A stretch of 64,000 bases of DNA from CBDCBA01 sp965214125 (GCA_965214125.1 CBDCBA010000034.1:114455-178454); one strand, 5' to 3'; counted from the first letter of the stretch, positions 1-9,895 are shown. The notes: generated from the letters alone by a model not told the origin. A program made the numbers and translations.

Positions 1-433
1 TGTTGGCCGCGGCGCCGGGCAGACGCCCACCGCCAGCGCGGTTGTCGCCGACCTGATCTCGGTCGTCGGCGGCGGGTACCCGGCCATGTTCGGGCAACTG
101 CGCACCCTGCCCGACCTCGCCCGATCGGCGGACGTGATCGACTTCGAGCAGGCCCGCCACCGTTACTACCTGCGGCTGATTGCCCAAGACGTGCCCGGCG
201 TGCTGGCGGACGTCACGCGCTGCCTCGGCAACGTCGGCATCAGCCTGACGGCCGTGCTGCAACGCGAGGTGCCCACGGGCGACCGCGGCCGCGTGCCGGT
301 GGTCGTCACCACGCACGTCGCCCGCGAGGGAAGCGTCCGCCGGGCCGTGGCGCAGATCGCGGCGTTGCCGAGCATTCTCGAGCCGCCGGTCGTCCTGCGG
401 ATCGCGAACCTGCCGACGGAGGCGCTGGCGTGA
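1..433 (+). CDS. hom: Homoserine dehydrogenase, C-terminal part (cut by window edge)
   Basis: Homoserine dehydrogenase reduces aspartate semialdehyde to homoserine on the way to threonine and methionine. The reading frame is open from base 2 and its 5' part lies outside the window. The visible part begins with VGRGAGQTPTASAVVADL, the conserved end of the catalytic domain, and continues into a C-terminal ACT regulatory domain (RLIAQDVPGVLADVTRCLG) that normally senses threonine. The stop overlaps the GTG start of the next gene, and aspartate kinase follows, so the branch-point enzymes of the aspartate family are clustered. The identification is secure even though the N-terminal NAD(P)-binding domain is not visible. 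Confidence 0.93.
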   Translation, partial: VGRGAGQTPTASAVVADLISVVGGGYPAMFGQLRTLPDLARSADVIDFEQARHRYYLRLIAQDVPGVLADVTRCLGNVGISLTAVLQREVPTGDRGRVPVVVTTHVAREGSVRRAVAQIAALPSILEPPVVLRIANLPTEALA

Positions 434-783
434 CCCTGCGCGATCGCCTGAACCTGATCGACGGCGAACTGGCGTGGACGTGCGAGGCCGTTCGCGTAGT
501 GAATGGCCGTGCGATCGCGGTTGAACCGGCTGTTCCCTACATCGACGCCATTCAGCCGATCGCCGCGCGGCTTTACCTGGACACGCAGCCCGTCGACGAC
601 ACGCTCGCCCTGATCCACCGCGGCGGGTGGCCCTTCGACTTGAAGACGTTCGAGGGCGAACCGATCGGTGCGGGTGTGCTCTCGCTGCGCCCGCGCGGCG
701 CGGGGGACGAGGTGATGCGCGAGCTGATCGAGTCGTTCGAGGCGCGGCACGCGACGCGAACGCTGCTCATTCGCAATTTCTGA
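430..783 (+). CDS. Conserved hypothetical protein between hom and lysC
   Basis: A 117-residue soluble protein that starts at GTG and overlaps the hom stop by four bases, so it is probably translationally coupled to hom. It has no signal peptide, membrane segment or motif I recognise. It is mixed alpha/beta in character, with an acidic middle and the ending RHATRTLLIRNF. Its place between two aspartate-pathway genes suggests co-transcription with hom, but a role in amino-acid synthesis is only guilt by association. Confidence 0.7.
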   Translation: MTLRDRLNLIDGELAWTCEAVRVVNGRAIAVEPAVPYIDAIQPIAARLYLDTQPVDDTLALIHRGGWPFDLKTFEGEPIGAGVLSLRPRGAGDEVMRELIESFEARHATRTLLIRNF

Positions 784-800
784 TGCTTCAACCGACCTAG

Positions 801-865
801 CTCGGGTGCCACTGCATCCTTGCAGTGTCGGGTCCGGACACTGCAAGGATGCAGTGGCACCCGAG
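801..865. repeat. Doubly palindromic element, GGTGCCACTGCA family
   Basis: Two perfect 29-bp inverted arms (801-829 and 837-865) flank a 7-base loop. Each arm is itself a hairpin, because CACTGCA is followed after four bases by TGCAGTG. The same arm recurs at 30050-30107 and a short form lies at 4907-4935. The element fills most of the gap between the hypothetical gene and lysC. Its strong stem could act as an attenuator or transcript stabiliser; that role is inferred. Confidence 0.9.
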
Positions 866-916
866 CGCCCGCTCAAGCTGTCGGGTCGAACCCCGCTACC
901 ATGCCGCCCCCGGAAC

Positions 917-2161
917 ATGGCACGCATCGTTCAAAAGTTCGGAGGCACCAGCGTTGCCGACGCCGAGCGGATCGGGCGGTGCGCCGCCAAGGCCGTCGCG
1001 GCGCGGCGCCGGGGGGACGAGGTCGTCGTGGTCGTGAGCGCGATGGGCAAGACGACCGACACGCTCGTGTCGCTCGCCGAGCAAATCGGCAGCAGCGCCT
1101 CGGGCGGGCGACCGCCCAAGCGGGAGATGGACCAGTTGCTCGCCACCGGCGAAGTCGTCACCTCCGCCCTCTTCGCGATGGCCTGCTACGCCCAGGGGGA
1201 GGACGCGATCAGCTTCACCGGGCAGCAGATCAACCTGCGCACCGACGACGCCTTCACCAAGGCCCGCATCCGCGCGATCGATACGGACAAGATGCTCGAC
1301 CAGCTTGGCCGCGGCCGCATCGTGGTGGTTGCCGGCTTCCAGGGCGTCGCGCCCGGCGGCGAGACGACCACGCTCGGCCGCGGCGGATCGAATGCCACGC
1401 TCGTCGCCCTCGGGGCCGTGCTGAAGGCGGACGTGTGCGAGAACTACACCGACGTCGACGGCGTCTTCACCGCCGACCCACGCGTGGTGCCCAACGCCCG
1501 CAAGATCGAGCGCATCACCTACGACGAAATGCTCGAACTCAGCGGCCTTGGCGCGGGCGTGCTGCAGACGCGGGCGGTCGAGTTCGCCAAAAAGTACGAC
1601 GTGCCGATCCACGTGCGCAACAGCGCCACCGACGCGCCGGGCACGATGGTCGTGAAGGAGACGCCGGAAATGGAAGACATCCTCGTCAGCGGGGCCGCCC
1701 TCAAGCGCAACCTCGTCCGCGTGACCCTCGCCAACGTGCCCGACCACCCCGGCATGGCCGCGGGCATCTTCCGCGAGATCGCGGCGAGCAACATCATCGT
1801 CGACGACATCATTCAGAACGTCTTCGACGATGGCACCGCGAACATCAGCTTCACCGTCGAAGACGGCGATTTACACGACATCCGCCCCGTCGTCGACGCC
1901 CTCACCCGCCGCTTTGCGAACGCCGAGCACACGCCGACCGTGCGGTACCACGAAGACTTGGCCAAGATCAGCGTCGTCGGCGTCGGCATGCGCAGCCACA
2001 CGGGCGTGGCCCGCATGATGTTCGAGGCCCTCGGCGACGCGAAGGTGAACATCCAGAACATCACCACGAGCGAGATCAAGATTTCCTGCATCGTCGGCCG
2101 CGCCGAAGGGGCGCGGGCGCTGCAAGTGGTTCACGATGCCTTTGGTCTTGGGGATTTGTGA
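917..2161 (+). CDS. lysC: Aspartate kinase
   Basis: Aspartokinase phosphorylates aspartate, the first committed step to lysine, threonine, methionine and diaminopimelate. The 414-residue protein starts MARIVQKFGGTSVAD; the KFGGTS signature at residues 7-12 is diagnostic and fixes the ATG at 917, although the frame is open further upstream through the palindromic element. The amino-acid kinase domain is followed by two C-terminal ACT modules, beginning near VTLANVPDHPGMAAG and SVVGVGMRSHTGVARM, which bind the feedback inhibitor. Length is normal for a monofunctional LysC. The last codons (GLGDL and stop) lie in the left arm of a G-rich inverted repeat. It is clustered with hom. Confidence 0.97.
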   Translation: MARIVQKFGGTSVADAERIGRCAAKAVAARRRGDEVVVVVSAMGKTTDTLVSLAEQIGSSASGGRPPKREMDQLLATGEVVTSALFAMACYAQGEDAISFTGQQINLRTDDAFTKARIRAIDTDKMLDQLGRGRIVVVAGFQGVAPGGETTTLGRGGSNATLVALGAVLKADVCENYTDVDGVFTADPRVVPNARKIERITYDEMLELSGLGAGVLQTRAVEFAKKYDVPIHVRNSATDAPGTMVVKETPEMEDILVSGAALKRNLVRVTLANVPDHPGMAAGIFREIAASNIIVDDIIQNVFDDGTANISFTVEDGDLHDIRPVVDALTRRFANAEHTPTVRYHEDLAKISVVGVGMRSHTGVARMMFEALGDAKVNIQNITTSEIKISCIVGRAEGARALQVVHDAFGLGDL

Positions 2162-2247
2162 TTGGTTGATTTGGGATTTGGGTCCAGAAGCATCGACCAC
2201 TCTGCCCAAATCCCAAATCCCAAATCACCAATTCCAAATCCCCAACA
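2147..2247. repeat. Heptamer-based inverted repeat between lysC and a convergent gene
   Basis: The left arm (2147-2182) and right arm (2204-2247) are imperfect inverted copies built of ATTTGGG heptamers, with stretches such as GATTTGGGATTTGGG opposite CCCAAATCCCAAATC. The left arm overlaps the lysC stop and the right arm ends at the TGA of the convergent gene at 2248. It probably serves as a bidirectional terminator (inferred). Confidence 0.8.
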
Positions 2248-2562
2248 TCACGCCGCCCGGCGCAGCTCGGCGAGGCGGTCGCTGCGGCGCTTGAGCCAGC
2301 CGGTGAGCTGCACGCGCTTGTGGCGGCGGTGGCGGAGGTGCTCGAGGTAGTCGCGCAGGGCGGCGGTTTCGAACTGCGCGAGGAAGTCGGGCGCGGCCGT
2401 CGGGTTGAGGCGGCGGATCCCGGCGATGGTGCGGCGGCGATCCTCGCGCACGCCGAGCATCTCGAGTTCGGCCTCGACGACCTCTTCGGCGGTGGTGGCG
2501 GGGGCGAAGGTGTTGCCCGCGGTCAGCGGGCCGTTGAACGCGACGGGAGCGGCTTGGGTCAT
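2248..2562 (-). CDS. Small conserved hypothetical protein
   Basis: A 104-residue charged protein with ATG start. Residues 23-40 (TTAEEVVEAELEMLGVRE) look helical, and the C-terminal third is very basic (HLRHRRHKRVQLTGWLKRR). There is no signal peptide or membrane segment. The basic tail would suit nucleic-acid or ribosome contact, but no family is recognised. It is convergent with lysC and divergent from the membrane protein at 2645. Codon use matches its neighbours, so it is likely a real gene. Confidence 0.65.
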   Translation of the reverse strand: MTQAAPVAFNGPLTAGNTFAPATTAEEVVEAELEMLGVREDRRRTIAGIRRLNPTAAPDFLAQFETAALRDYLEHLRHRRHKRVQLTGWLKRRSDRLAELRRAA

Positions 2563-2644
2563 GCGTTAGAGTGATCGGACCCGCGGCCGCCCCTGCATTT
2601 GCCAAAGCGGACGCGGACGCGGTTCCGATAACGCCTTACCTGCC

Positions 2645-3385
2645 ATGACGACCTCCACCGACCCACCCCCGCCACCACCCGCGCCACAACCCCCGCCACC
2701 ACCGCAGAAGACTGGCCTCGCGGGTTTGGCCTCCATGAGCACTACGGCCGGCGTCGGCCTGGCCGAGTACCGCGCCGTCAGCGGGCTGGCCGTTGCGTCC
2801 CTCTTGTGCAGCCTCGCCGGCGTGGCGACGGTGGTGAGCTGGATCTTCGTCGCCCTGCCGGTGATCGGTGTGTTGCTGGGGCTCGTGGCACTTTGGCAAA
2901 TCGCCCGCGCCAACGGCACGCTCGTCGGCCGCGCGCCCGCGATCCTCGGCGTCGTGCTGGGCCTGCTGATCGCCGGCTACTTCGGTTGGCAGGGGTGGTC
3001 GACGCGAACCGAGGATGCCGCCTTTCGTGCGTCGATCGCCAAGCAGATCGAGGAGTTCGGCGCCGCAATGGCCGCGGAGGATTACGTCACCGCGCACGGC
3101 TTCCTCGCACCGACTCTCCGGGAAGAATCGACTCCGCAGACGCTTGCCAGCGTTGCCAGCACTTACACCCGCATGCGCCTCGACGGCGAGTTGCTGTACG
3201 GCCCGATCCGTGGCGCCAAACCGAGCGGCCGCACCATGATCGTCCGCGACGGCGACCGCGCGGCGGCGGCGAGTGAGATGACGCTGCTCTTCGAGAAGGG
3301 GACCGATGACGCCCAGCGCATCGAGTTGATCCGCGACGCCGACGGCAGGTGGCGAATCAGCCGCTTCGACCGCTGGAACCTATGA
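2645..3385 (+). CDS. DUF4190-like membrane protein with soluble C-terminal domain
   Basis: A 246-residue protein. Residues 1-22 are proline-rich and cytoplasmic. Two hydrophobic segments at about 46-70 and 90-112 resemble the DUF4190 double-helix module (SGLAVASLLCSLAGVATVVS, then the polar ARANGTLVGRAPAI, then LGVVLGLLIAGYFGW). A roughly 130-residue extracytoplasmic domain after that has the look of an NTF2-like fold (AAMAAEDYVTAHGFLAP near its start). The role is unknown; such proteins are thought to be envelope or stress components. The domain call is from pattern only. Confidence 0.75.
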   Translation: MTTSTDPPPPPPAPQPPPPPQKTGLAGLASMSTTAGVGLAEYRAVSGLAVASLLCSLAGVATVVSWIFVALPVIGVLLGLVALWQIARANGTLVGRAPAILGVVLGLLIAGYFGWQGWSTRTEDAAFRASIAKQIEEFGAAMAAEDYVTAHGFLAPTLREESTPQTLASVASTYTRMRLDGELLYGPIRGAKPSGRTMIVRDGDRAAAASEMTLLFEKGTDDAQRIELIRDADGRWRISRFDRWNL

Positions 3386-3500
3386 GTGCCCGCACCCGAA
3401 CTCACGTCCCGCCCGCGCGATGCCGATACGGCCAAGGGAGGTGACCCGCGCGGCCGACGCGCAGGGCCGCCGCGTCGTCGGTTCGAGCAAGGATGAAGCC

Positions 3501-4904
3501 ATGCAGGCAAAGGATCGCCAGTACACCGTTCGCCCCGCCGCCGCCCTGTTGGTGGCCGTCGCGGGCGTGGCCATGGGCGGCTGCGCGTCGCCCCTCTTCA
3601 GCCCACGCAGCGGCGCCAGCGCCGACGGGGCTCGCGACGGCACCGGGCGGCCAAGCGTCGCCCACGCCAACGCGGCGCCAGGCGGCAAGACGTCGAAGAT
3701 CGCCCCCACGCCAAAGTTCGGCAATCAGCCGGCAGGCAATGCCGTGCGCCGCAGCAACGAGCTCGTCGGCACGCTGGCCGAGGGCGAGGGCGGCGGCATG
3801 TACATCCGCCTGCTCGACTCTGGCAAGATGCCCGGCGTCAACAGCTTCGGCGAGTTCGGCAGTGAGGGCGAGCGCCCTTACAGGCCCGTCGCCGGCCGCG
3901 CCGGCTATCAGCAGCACAGCTTTGTCGACGAGGGCTTCGACACGGACGTCGCCGTCACGCCCGACAGTGGCTGGATGGCCTTCGCCAGCACGCGGCACAG
4001 CACGCGCAGCGACATCTACCTCCAGCGCACCAACGGCCTGGCCGTCACGAAGCTGACGACCGACCCGGCCGACGACGCCTTCCCGGCCTTCAGCCCCGCG
4101 GGCGACAAGATTGCCTTCTGCTCCAACCGCGCGGGCAACTGGGACGTCTACGTGATGGACAAGGACGGCCGCAACGTGACGGCAATCACGCAGGGGCCGG
4201 GGCACGATCTGCACCCGTCGTTCAGCCCCGACGGCCAGCGGCTGGTCTTCTGCCGCATCGGCGGGCGCAGCCAGCAGTGGGAACTGTGGGTCGCGAACCT
4301 GAGCACGGGCGAGAAGACGATGGTCGGCTTCGGCCTCTTCCCCGATTGGTCGCCGCGCACGGACATTGATCAGATCGCTTTCCAACGCGCCCGCCAGCGC
4401 GGCGGGCGGTGGTTCAGCCTTTGGACGATGCAGCTCTCGCCCGGCGGTGAGCCGACGTACGTGACGGAGGTCGCCATGAGCACCAACGCCGCCCTCGTCG
4501 CCCCCGCCTGGAGCCCCGACGGCGAGCGGCTTGCCTTTGCAACCGTTGTCGACCCCGACGCGGGCATGCCCGACACCGACGAGGCCATCGGCCGGCAGGA
4601 CATCTGGACCGTCAACGCCGACGGCACCGACCGTCACCGCATTACCGACGGCAAGGGCAGCTACGCCACGCCCGCCTGGGCGACGGACGGGCGCGTCTAC
4701 TTTGTCAGCGACCGCGGCGGCACGGAATGCGTCTGGTCGGCGCGGGCCGAGGGCCAGAACTTCAGTGTCGCCGCCACGCCCGCGAAGAAGGGCGCCGTGC
4801 TGAGCGACGTGCAGCCGGACGTGCAGCCGGACGTGATCGACATCGGCACCGCGCCGGCGATCGCCAACACGGACAACGCCCCCATCCCCGGCACGGGCCA
4901 CTGA
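3501..4904 (+). CDS. TolB-like WD40/PD40 beta-propeller lipoprotein
   Basis: A 467-residue exported protein. The ATG at 3501 is preferred over upstream in-frame starts because it has AAGGA upstream and begins a lipoprotein signal with the lipobox VAMGGC (Cys28). The rest carries repeated PD40/WD40-like blades such as FPAFSPAGDKIAFCSNRAG, LHPSFSPDGQRLVFCRIGG and PAWSPDGERLAFATV, as in TolB and prolyl oligopeptidase propellers. The likely role is protein or ligand binding at the cell envelope. No tol-pal genes are nearby, so it is probably not TolB itself. It converges on the transporter at 4914 across a short hairpin. Confidence 0.85.
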   Translation: MQAKDRQYTVRPAAALLVAVAGVAMGGCASPLFSPRSGASADGARDGTGRPSVAHANAAPGGKTSKIAPTPKFGNQPAGNAVRRSNELVGTLAEGEGGGMYIRLLDSGKMPGVNSFGEFGSEGERPYRPVAGRAGYQQHSFVDEGFDTDVAVTPDSGWMAFASTRHSTRSDIYLQRTNGLAVTKLTTDPADDAFPAFSPAGDKIAFCSNRAGNWDVYVMDKDGRNVTAITQGPGHDLHPSFSPDGQRLVFCRIGGRSQQWELWVANLSTGEKTMVGFGLFPDWSPRTDIDQIAFQRARQRGGRWFSLWTMQLSPGGEPTYVTEVAMSTNAALVAPAWSPDGERLAFATVVDPDAGMPDTDEAIGRQDIWTVNADGTDRHRITDGKGSYATPAWATDGRVYFVSDRGGTECVWSARAEGQNFSVAATPAKKGAVLSDVQPDVQPDVIDIGTAPAIANTDNAPIPGTGH

Positions 4905-4906
4905 TC

Positions 4907-4935
4907 GGTGCCACTACACGGTGTGGAGTGGCACC
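4907..4935. terminator. Short palindrome of the GGTGCCACT family between convergent genes
   Basis: GGTGCCACT and AGTGGCACC pair around an inner ACAC/GTGT stem. The hairpin lies just past the TolB-like stop, and the TAG of the convergent transporter (4914-4916) is inside it. It looks like a shortened copy of the element at 801-865 and could terminate transcription in both directions. Confidence 0.7.
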
Positions 4936-6463
4936 CCGACGTTCTTCTCACGACGCCGTTCGGCGAGGAGTTGCGTGGTTCGCTCGGCCCGCTCGCGGGT
5001 GATCGGGAAGAACAGGAACCCGACGATCGCCAGGATCAGCCCACCGCCCTGGCAGAAGATCAAGACGAGCAGCATGCGCTGGTTCACCTCCGGCGAGACG
5101 CCCCCCGCCGCCTCGGCCGCGGGGGCGTCAAAGCCGACCCATTGCAGCAGATAGCCGCCGAACAGCACCGTCAGCGCGACGGCCATTTTGCGGGCGAAAC
5201 CCTGCACGGCGCTGAACATCCCCTCGCGCCGCCGGCCGGTTTCGAGCTCGTCCTCGTCGCAGACGTCGGCGGTCATCGAGTCGATCATCAGCCAACACCC
5301 CTGCCCACCAAGCGCGCCGACGAACACGGCCAGCAGCACGCCCCACTTGAAGGTCTCGGGCGCGACGGTGAGGCCGATCGTTGCGAGCGTTCCCGACAGC
5401 CATTGGCTTGGGCCGAACGCCGGATTGTTCATGCCGATGTTGGGGTTGTACAGCCACCAGACGGCGACCGTTCCCATGAGCATGAAGCCCAGGCCCAGCA
5501 GCATGCCGTAGCGCTTGCCGGTGAGGCGCGAGAGGCGAGAGGCGATGAACATCGACAGGTACGCCGTCAGCGCCGCCACCACGCCGGCGATCAGGCCGAG
5601 CAGGGCCGCGTTGTCCTTGGCCAGATCCACGCTGGCGACGTTCTGGTAGACGTAGTAGATGAGGGCGAACGTGCCGATCGTCCCGGCCGTCATCAGGCCC
5701 ATGATGACCGCGAGGTAGGCGACGAGCAGGATTGCGAAGGCCTTGTTTTTCAGCGTGTACGCGACCGCTGGCAGGATGGCGATGGTCGCCTGCTTTTCGA
5801 CGCTCTCGCGCTCCTTTGTCGCGAAGACTGCCGCGAGGCCGGTAATGATGATGACGACGCCGAGGAGGATGCTGACCATCCGGGCGCCGTTCACCTCGCC
5901 GCCCCAGACGTCGAGCCGGCAGGCCCAGTAGAGCGCCGGGATCGTCATGCTCGCGAGCAGACCGAGGTACATCCGCCACGCGAGCACGCGGGTGCGCTCG
6001 TCGTAGTCGTCGGTCAGTTCGAAGCCAAGGGCCGTGTACGGCACCATAAAGAGCGTGTAGGCCAGGAAGAAGAGCGAGCCGAGGATCGCCATCCACCAGA
6101 ACGGCACGGTTGCTGTACCACGGGTTCTGCGCCGTCGACAGCATCGGCCGGATACCAGAAGAGCGGCAACAGGACGGCCGCCGCAATGCAGCCCACGAAC
6201 ATCAGCGGCCCGCGGCGACCCCAGCGGCTGCGGAAGTTGTCGCTGAAGTTGCCGATGATCGGGTCGGTGATCGCGTCGGCAAAGCGCGGGATCGACAATG
6301 CCAATCCTGCCAAGCCGGCCGGCATGCCGAAGGCCGTCACGTAAATAATCATGCCCAGCACGAACAGCGTGTTGGCCATGAAGTTGTCGGCAATCCCGCC
6401 CAGTCCCCAGCCGACGCGGGTTGAGAGTGGCACCGTTTGCAAGCGCGGCGGGGCATAGGTCAA
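4914..6463 (-). CDS. MFS/GPH-family sugar:cation symporter-like transporter (one frameshift)
   Basis: An inner-membrane transporter of the GPH (melibiose-type) branch of the major facilitator superfamily, probably importing a released sugar. The N-terminal part (TTG start at 6463) reads GWGLGGIADNFMANTLFVLG with typical GPH motifs FADAITDPIIGNFSDN and RSRWGRRGPLM. Near 6108-6111 the frame shifts because one base appears to be missing, and the rest continues as VPFWWMAILGSLFFLAYTLF and TALGFELTDDYDERT to the end. About 515 residues and 12 helices are expected. It starts seven bases after the corrected end of the DUF5722 gene and shares its operon with the regulator. The break is more likely a sequence error than true decay, as the coding potential is intact on both sides. 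Confidence 0.85.
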
Positions 6464-6469
6464 GGTTGC

Positions 6470-8585
6470 TCAATCGGCCTCCTCAAGCTTCTTCACGATG
6501 CGCGGCCGGATGAACAGCGCGGTGTCGTACGACTCGTTTCTGCCCGCCGCCGTTCGCAGCGTGAGCGTCACCGTCTTCCCCGCGAACCTCGGACAAATCC
6601 ACCGTCCGCTCGCGCTGCGCCTGGTCCGGCTGGCGGGCGGACCAAAGCTCCTCGCCGTCGATCAGCACGCTGGCGACGTAGCCGTCGCCCCCGGCGCTCT
6701 TCTTGCCAGTGGCGAAGCGCAGGGCCACTGGTTCGTCCGGCAATTCGACCGTCATCGCCGCGCTCGCCGGGCCGGCGGACGGCACCTTCGGGTGGAGCAT
6801 GATCGCCTGCGTCGCCCCGCCGTCGGGCAGCTCGACGACGACGCGGTTCCACGCCATCTGGTTCGTCACCGTCGCCTCGGCCGCAAGCGGCATCAGGTCG
6901 ATCAACACGTTCGGGTCGCCCTTGACGATCTCGACAACGCTGTTCTCGGGAAACGGACCGGCCGGCGCGCCGGTCGCGACGGCGGGCAAGTCGCGGAGCA
7001 TCGGGTCGGCCAGCGCGTCGAACGCCGGCGTGCCGGCGGCGCCGTAAATCTGCCACGCCTTGCGACGCCGCCACTTGCTCGGGTCGTCCATGTCCTCCAC
7101 GCCGCCGTCGAGCTCGAGCAGGCCAAGCTTCAGGCCATCTTCAAGCGGGTGGTCGAGGTGGCGGTGCAGGATGAAGGCGTCAAGCAGATCGATTCTTTCA
7201 AGCTTCACCCACAGCGCCGCCAGCGCCTGGGCCTGAAGCGCCTCGCCCTCAGGCCCCTCGCCCGCGTGCAGGCCCTGCTCGGAGAAGATCAGCCGGCGCG
7301 GCTCGCCGTCGACGAGCTGCGCCGGCTCCTTCAGATAGGCCGCCAGCACCTCGACGTTCTTGAACGTGATTTGCGGCGTGTCGTACGCGAACACCGCGAC
7401 GCGGTCGTTCCAGAAGTCGGGCTCGAACAGGTTCGACGGGTACGGGTGGTACGCCACGTTCCAGTCGAAGTCGCCGCCCGCCTTGCTCAGCACGATCAAC
7501 CGGTCAAGCAGGTCCTTCGACGCCACGTTGCGCGTCGCGTCGAGCGAGTTCGGCCACGTCCACGAGTGCGTGAGCGAAGTAAAGATCGGCAGCGTCGCGT
7601 GCTCGACTCGAACCGCGAGATGAGCCAGCCGCAACTCGCGGGCGTGCTGCTGGGCGACCTGTTCGAGCGTCGCCGGCCCCATGTTGTGCCACGCGCCGTG
7701 CGAGTCGATCTCGTTGCCGACGATGATCCCGCCGACCCGCCCGTGCGGCGAGCCCTCGGCCGTGTAGCGATCGACAAAAAAGCGCAGAAACGCCAGGTAG
7801 CGCTGCACGGAGTCGGCGTTGTCGAGCCGGAACGCACTGTAATGGGCGTCGCGGTCGGCGCCGGGGTAGTTGAACGCTTCCGCCATCACCGGGTCGTTCA
7901 GGAACGGGTTCAGCAGCACGACGATCACGTTGATGTCGGCGTCGGTCAGCTCGCGCAGCTCGCGGTCGATGTCGGCGAAGTGGCGGGCGTTCAGGTGGTA
8001 GATTGTCCCGTCCTGCTCGACGCGAAAGGCGGGGTCCGTCGCCTCCTTGCCGATCGGCAGAAAGGCCGGGCCGAGCGTGACGTTCACGTGGACGTGCTTG
8101 ACGCCGAGGTCCACGAGGTCGGCCACGCTCACCGGGTTGCTCACGCCCTTGATCGAGTCCGGCCACACCAGCCGGCGCGGGCGATTCGAAATCCGGCGAA
8201 GATCCGTCACCCATTGGGCGGCAGTGGGCATGTCCGCACCCTTGGCGCGGAGGGCAAAGCGTTGGAAGACGCGGTCGCGACCATCGTCGGCGTAGCGGGC
8301 GAGACGGCCGATCGTCTGGCGCGGGCGAAGGATCGCCACCACCTCGCCCGGCTCGTGATCCGTTTCCCAGGCGTCCCACGCCAGCAACTCCTGCTCGTCT
8401 GGCAAAGCCGGAAGGCGAAGGACGATCGCGTCGTCTGTGGCGAGAACCTCGCGGATGTCGTTGTCCTTGGTGGCGGCACCCGCGACGCACGTGCTGGCAC
8501 AGCAGGCGATCAGCAGGCTCCACAAGAGCAACAGACTTGGCTTGCATCGAACGCGATCAAGCACGGCGTGAAGGATTGCGTTCAT
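6470..8585 (-). CDS. DUF5722 secreted glycoside hydrolase-like protein (C-terminal frameshift)
   Basis: A protein of about 705 residues with an N-terminal signal peptide (LLLLWSLLIACCASTCVAGA). The central part looks like a clan-A TIM-barrel glycosidase: NVIVVLLNPF, GGIIVGNEIDSHGAWHNMG (candidate acid/base Glu) and RLIFSEQGLHAGEG (candidate nucleophile Glu). It matches what I know as DUF5722. The C-terminus shifts frame at the CCCC run 6578-6581; removing one base restores GKTVTLTLRTAAGRNESYD and a stop at 6470, whereas the uncorrected frame gives an unrelated tail ending at 6483. Its ATG overlaps the regulator stop (ATGA), so the two are co-translated. It is predicted to cleave a glycan outside the cytoplasm; the substrate is not shown by the sequence. 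Confidence 0.85.
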
Positions 8586-9739
8586 TGGGGACGTCCCGCC
8601 GTGGCGGCCGCGCGCGCGCGACCGGGTGAGCGCCGCGTCGATGCCGCCGCGACGGTGGCTCCTTCCACCAGCACCGGCCGCACGGTGCGTAATGACTGCT
8701 TCGACGACCGCCGCCCCGCACCCGGCGCCGCCCGCATCTCTTCGATCATCTCGAACGCGGCTCGGACGTGCCTGGCGATCCCGATATCTACAAAAGTGTG
8801 CGGCGGGATCGCGTACGTCGTGCGACTCGTCCCCGCGTAAGCGATGACAGAGGCGGCCTCCGGCACGCGGCGTCCGGCGGCGTAGAGCGCGGACGTGGCG
8901 CCGAACGCCACCTCCTCCGACAGCCCGATGAACGCCGTCGCCGACCCACGCCGCTGTTTCAGGTACGCCTGCACGGTCGTCGCGGCGGCGCCGATCTCCG
9001 ACTCCGCGCCCGAGAGGTTCTCGTCGAGTCGCAGGATTTCCTGCGGCTGGCCGTGACCAAGACCGGCGACCTCCAGGGCATGCTGGAACCGCTGCACCTG
9101 CACCTCCATCAGCGTGCGGTGGCCGGGAATTGAGCAGACGAGGGCGATGCGTCGATGCCCGTGCTCTTGCAGGTGTTGCACCGCGAGGCGAAGGCCGAGG
9201 TCGTCATCGCCGATCACCGAGGCGATGCCGGCGTGATCCATGCGCCCGCCGAGCAACACGAGGCGGCTGCGCGCGGCGCGAATGTGCCGCATAAGCGGGC
9301 CGCGACTGTCGACGGGCATGCCGAAGAGCAGGCTCGGATCGGGCGACGAGATGGCATCACCGGCCACGTGCTCGTCGCCGGGGTAGACCCGGATCACGCG
9401 CGGCCGAAGGTTTAGTTCGGCCGCCTGCCGCGAGCCCTCGCGGATAAAGCCGTGCGCCTGGGCGTGATCCCCCTCGGGGCAGATGAGGTTGACGCGCCGC
9501 TCGCTCTGCACCGGCGTGTCGTCGCGTACGAAAATGCCCGACGGCAGGCGCTTGACGACCAGCCCCTGCACCACCAGCGACGCCGTCGCTTGGCGGACGG
9601 TCATCCGGTGGACGCCGAACCGTTCGGCGAGCTCGCGCTCGGTGGGCAGCTTGGCCCCCGGCGCATACGCGCCGCTGCGGATGGCCTCCGCAAGCTGCTC
9701 GCCGATCTGCCGGTACTTTGCCAAGGCGAATCCTGTCAT
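8582..9739 (-). CDS. GntR-type HTH regulator with LacI-like sugar-binding domain
   Basis: A 385-residue transcription factor. Residues 7-75 form a GntR winged helix (KYRQIGEQLAEAIRSGAYAPG, then LPTERELAERFGVHRMTVRQ). The rest is a periplasmic-binding-protein-like sensor of the LacI type (LLGGRMDHAGIASVIGDDDL, HGHRRIALVCSIPG), the architecture of AraR-like sugar repressors. It is first in an operon with the DUF5722 hydrolase and the transporter. Its own ATG is overlapped by one copy of the dyad YGGACTRTNCC found in all divergent promoters of this locus, so autoregulation and control of the sulfatase region are likely (inferred). The effector is unknown. Confidence 0.9.
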   Translation of the reverse strand: MTGFALAKYRQIGEQLAEAIRSGAYAPGAKLPTERELAERFGVHRMTVRQATASLVVQGLVVKRLPSGIFVRDDTPVQSERRVNLICPEGDHAQAHGFIREGSRQAAELNLRPRVIRVYPGDEHVAGDAISSPDPSLLFGMPVDSRGPLMRHIRAARSRLVLLGGRMDHAGIASVIGDDDLGLRLAVQHLQEHGHRRIALVCSIPGHRTLMEVQVQRFQHALEVAGLGHGQPQEILRLDENLSGAESEIGAAATTVQAYLKQRRGSATAFIGLSEEVAFGATSALYAAGRRVPEAASVIAYAGTSRTTYAIPPHTFVDIGIARHVRAAFEMIEEMRAAPGAGRRSSKQSLRTVRPVLVEGATVAAASTRRSPGRARAAATAGRPQ

Positions 9740-9758
9740 GGACTATGCCATCGGGCGA
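9739..9758 (+). promoter_or_regulatory. Candidate operator, copy 1 (YGGACTRTNCC)
   Basis: TGGACTATGCCATCGGGCGA lies across the start codon of the regulator gene. It matches 18 of 20 bases at 22687-22706, next to a divergent promoter 13 kb away. The core is a GGAC-RTCC half-dyad. A site over a regulator's own start suggests autorepression. Confidence 0.5.
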
Positions 9759-9870
9759 GACGCTCGCGACGGCGTGGCTGGGTCGGATCGCCCGAAGCTA
9801 CGCCATCCGGCAACGAAACGCTAGTCCCGTCGCCCTGGTCGCGGGGATTGCACTGCCAAGAAGCAGCCAT

Positions 9871-9895
9871 TAGACTACCAGCCGGTCTAGTCCAA
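9871..9895 (-). promoter_or_regulatory. Candidate operator, copy 2
   Basis: On the minus strand the core reads TTGGACTAGACCGG (9882-9895). It overlaps a larger imperfect palindrome, GACTACCAGCCGGTCTAGTC (9873-9892), about 30 bases upstream of the start of the secreted protein at 9923. Its place suits a repressor site over that promoter. Confidence 0.5.

Noticed and set aside
806..916. Upstream start of lysC inside the palindromic element
   Set aside because: The extra residues come from the repeat; KFGGTS lies at the usual distance from the ATG at 917.
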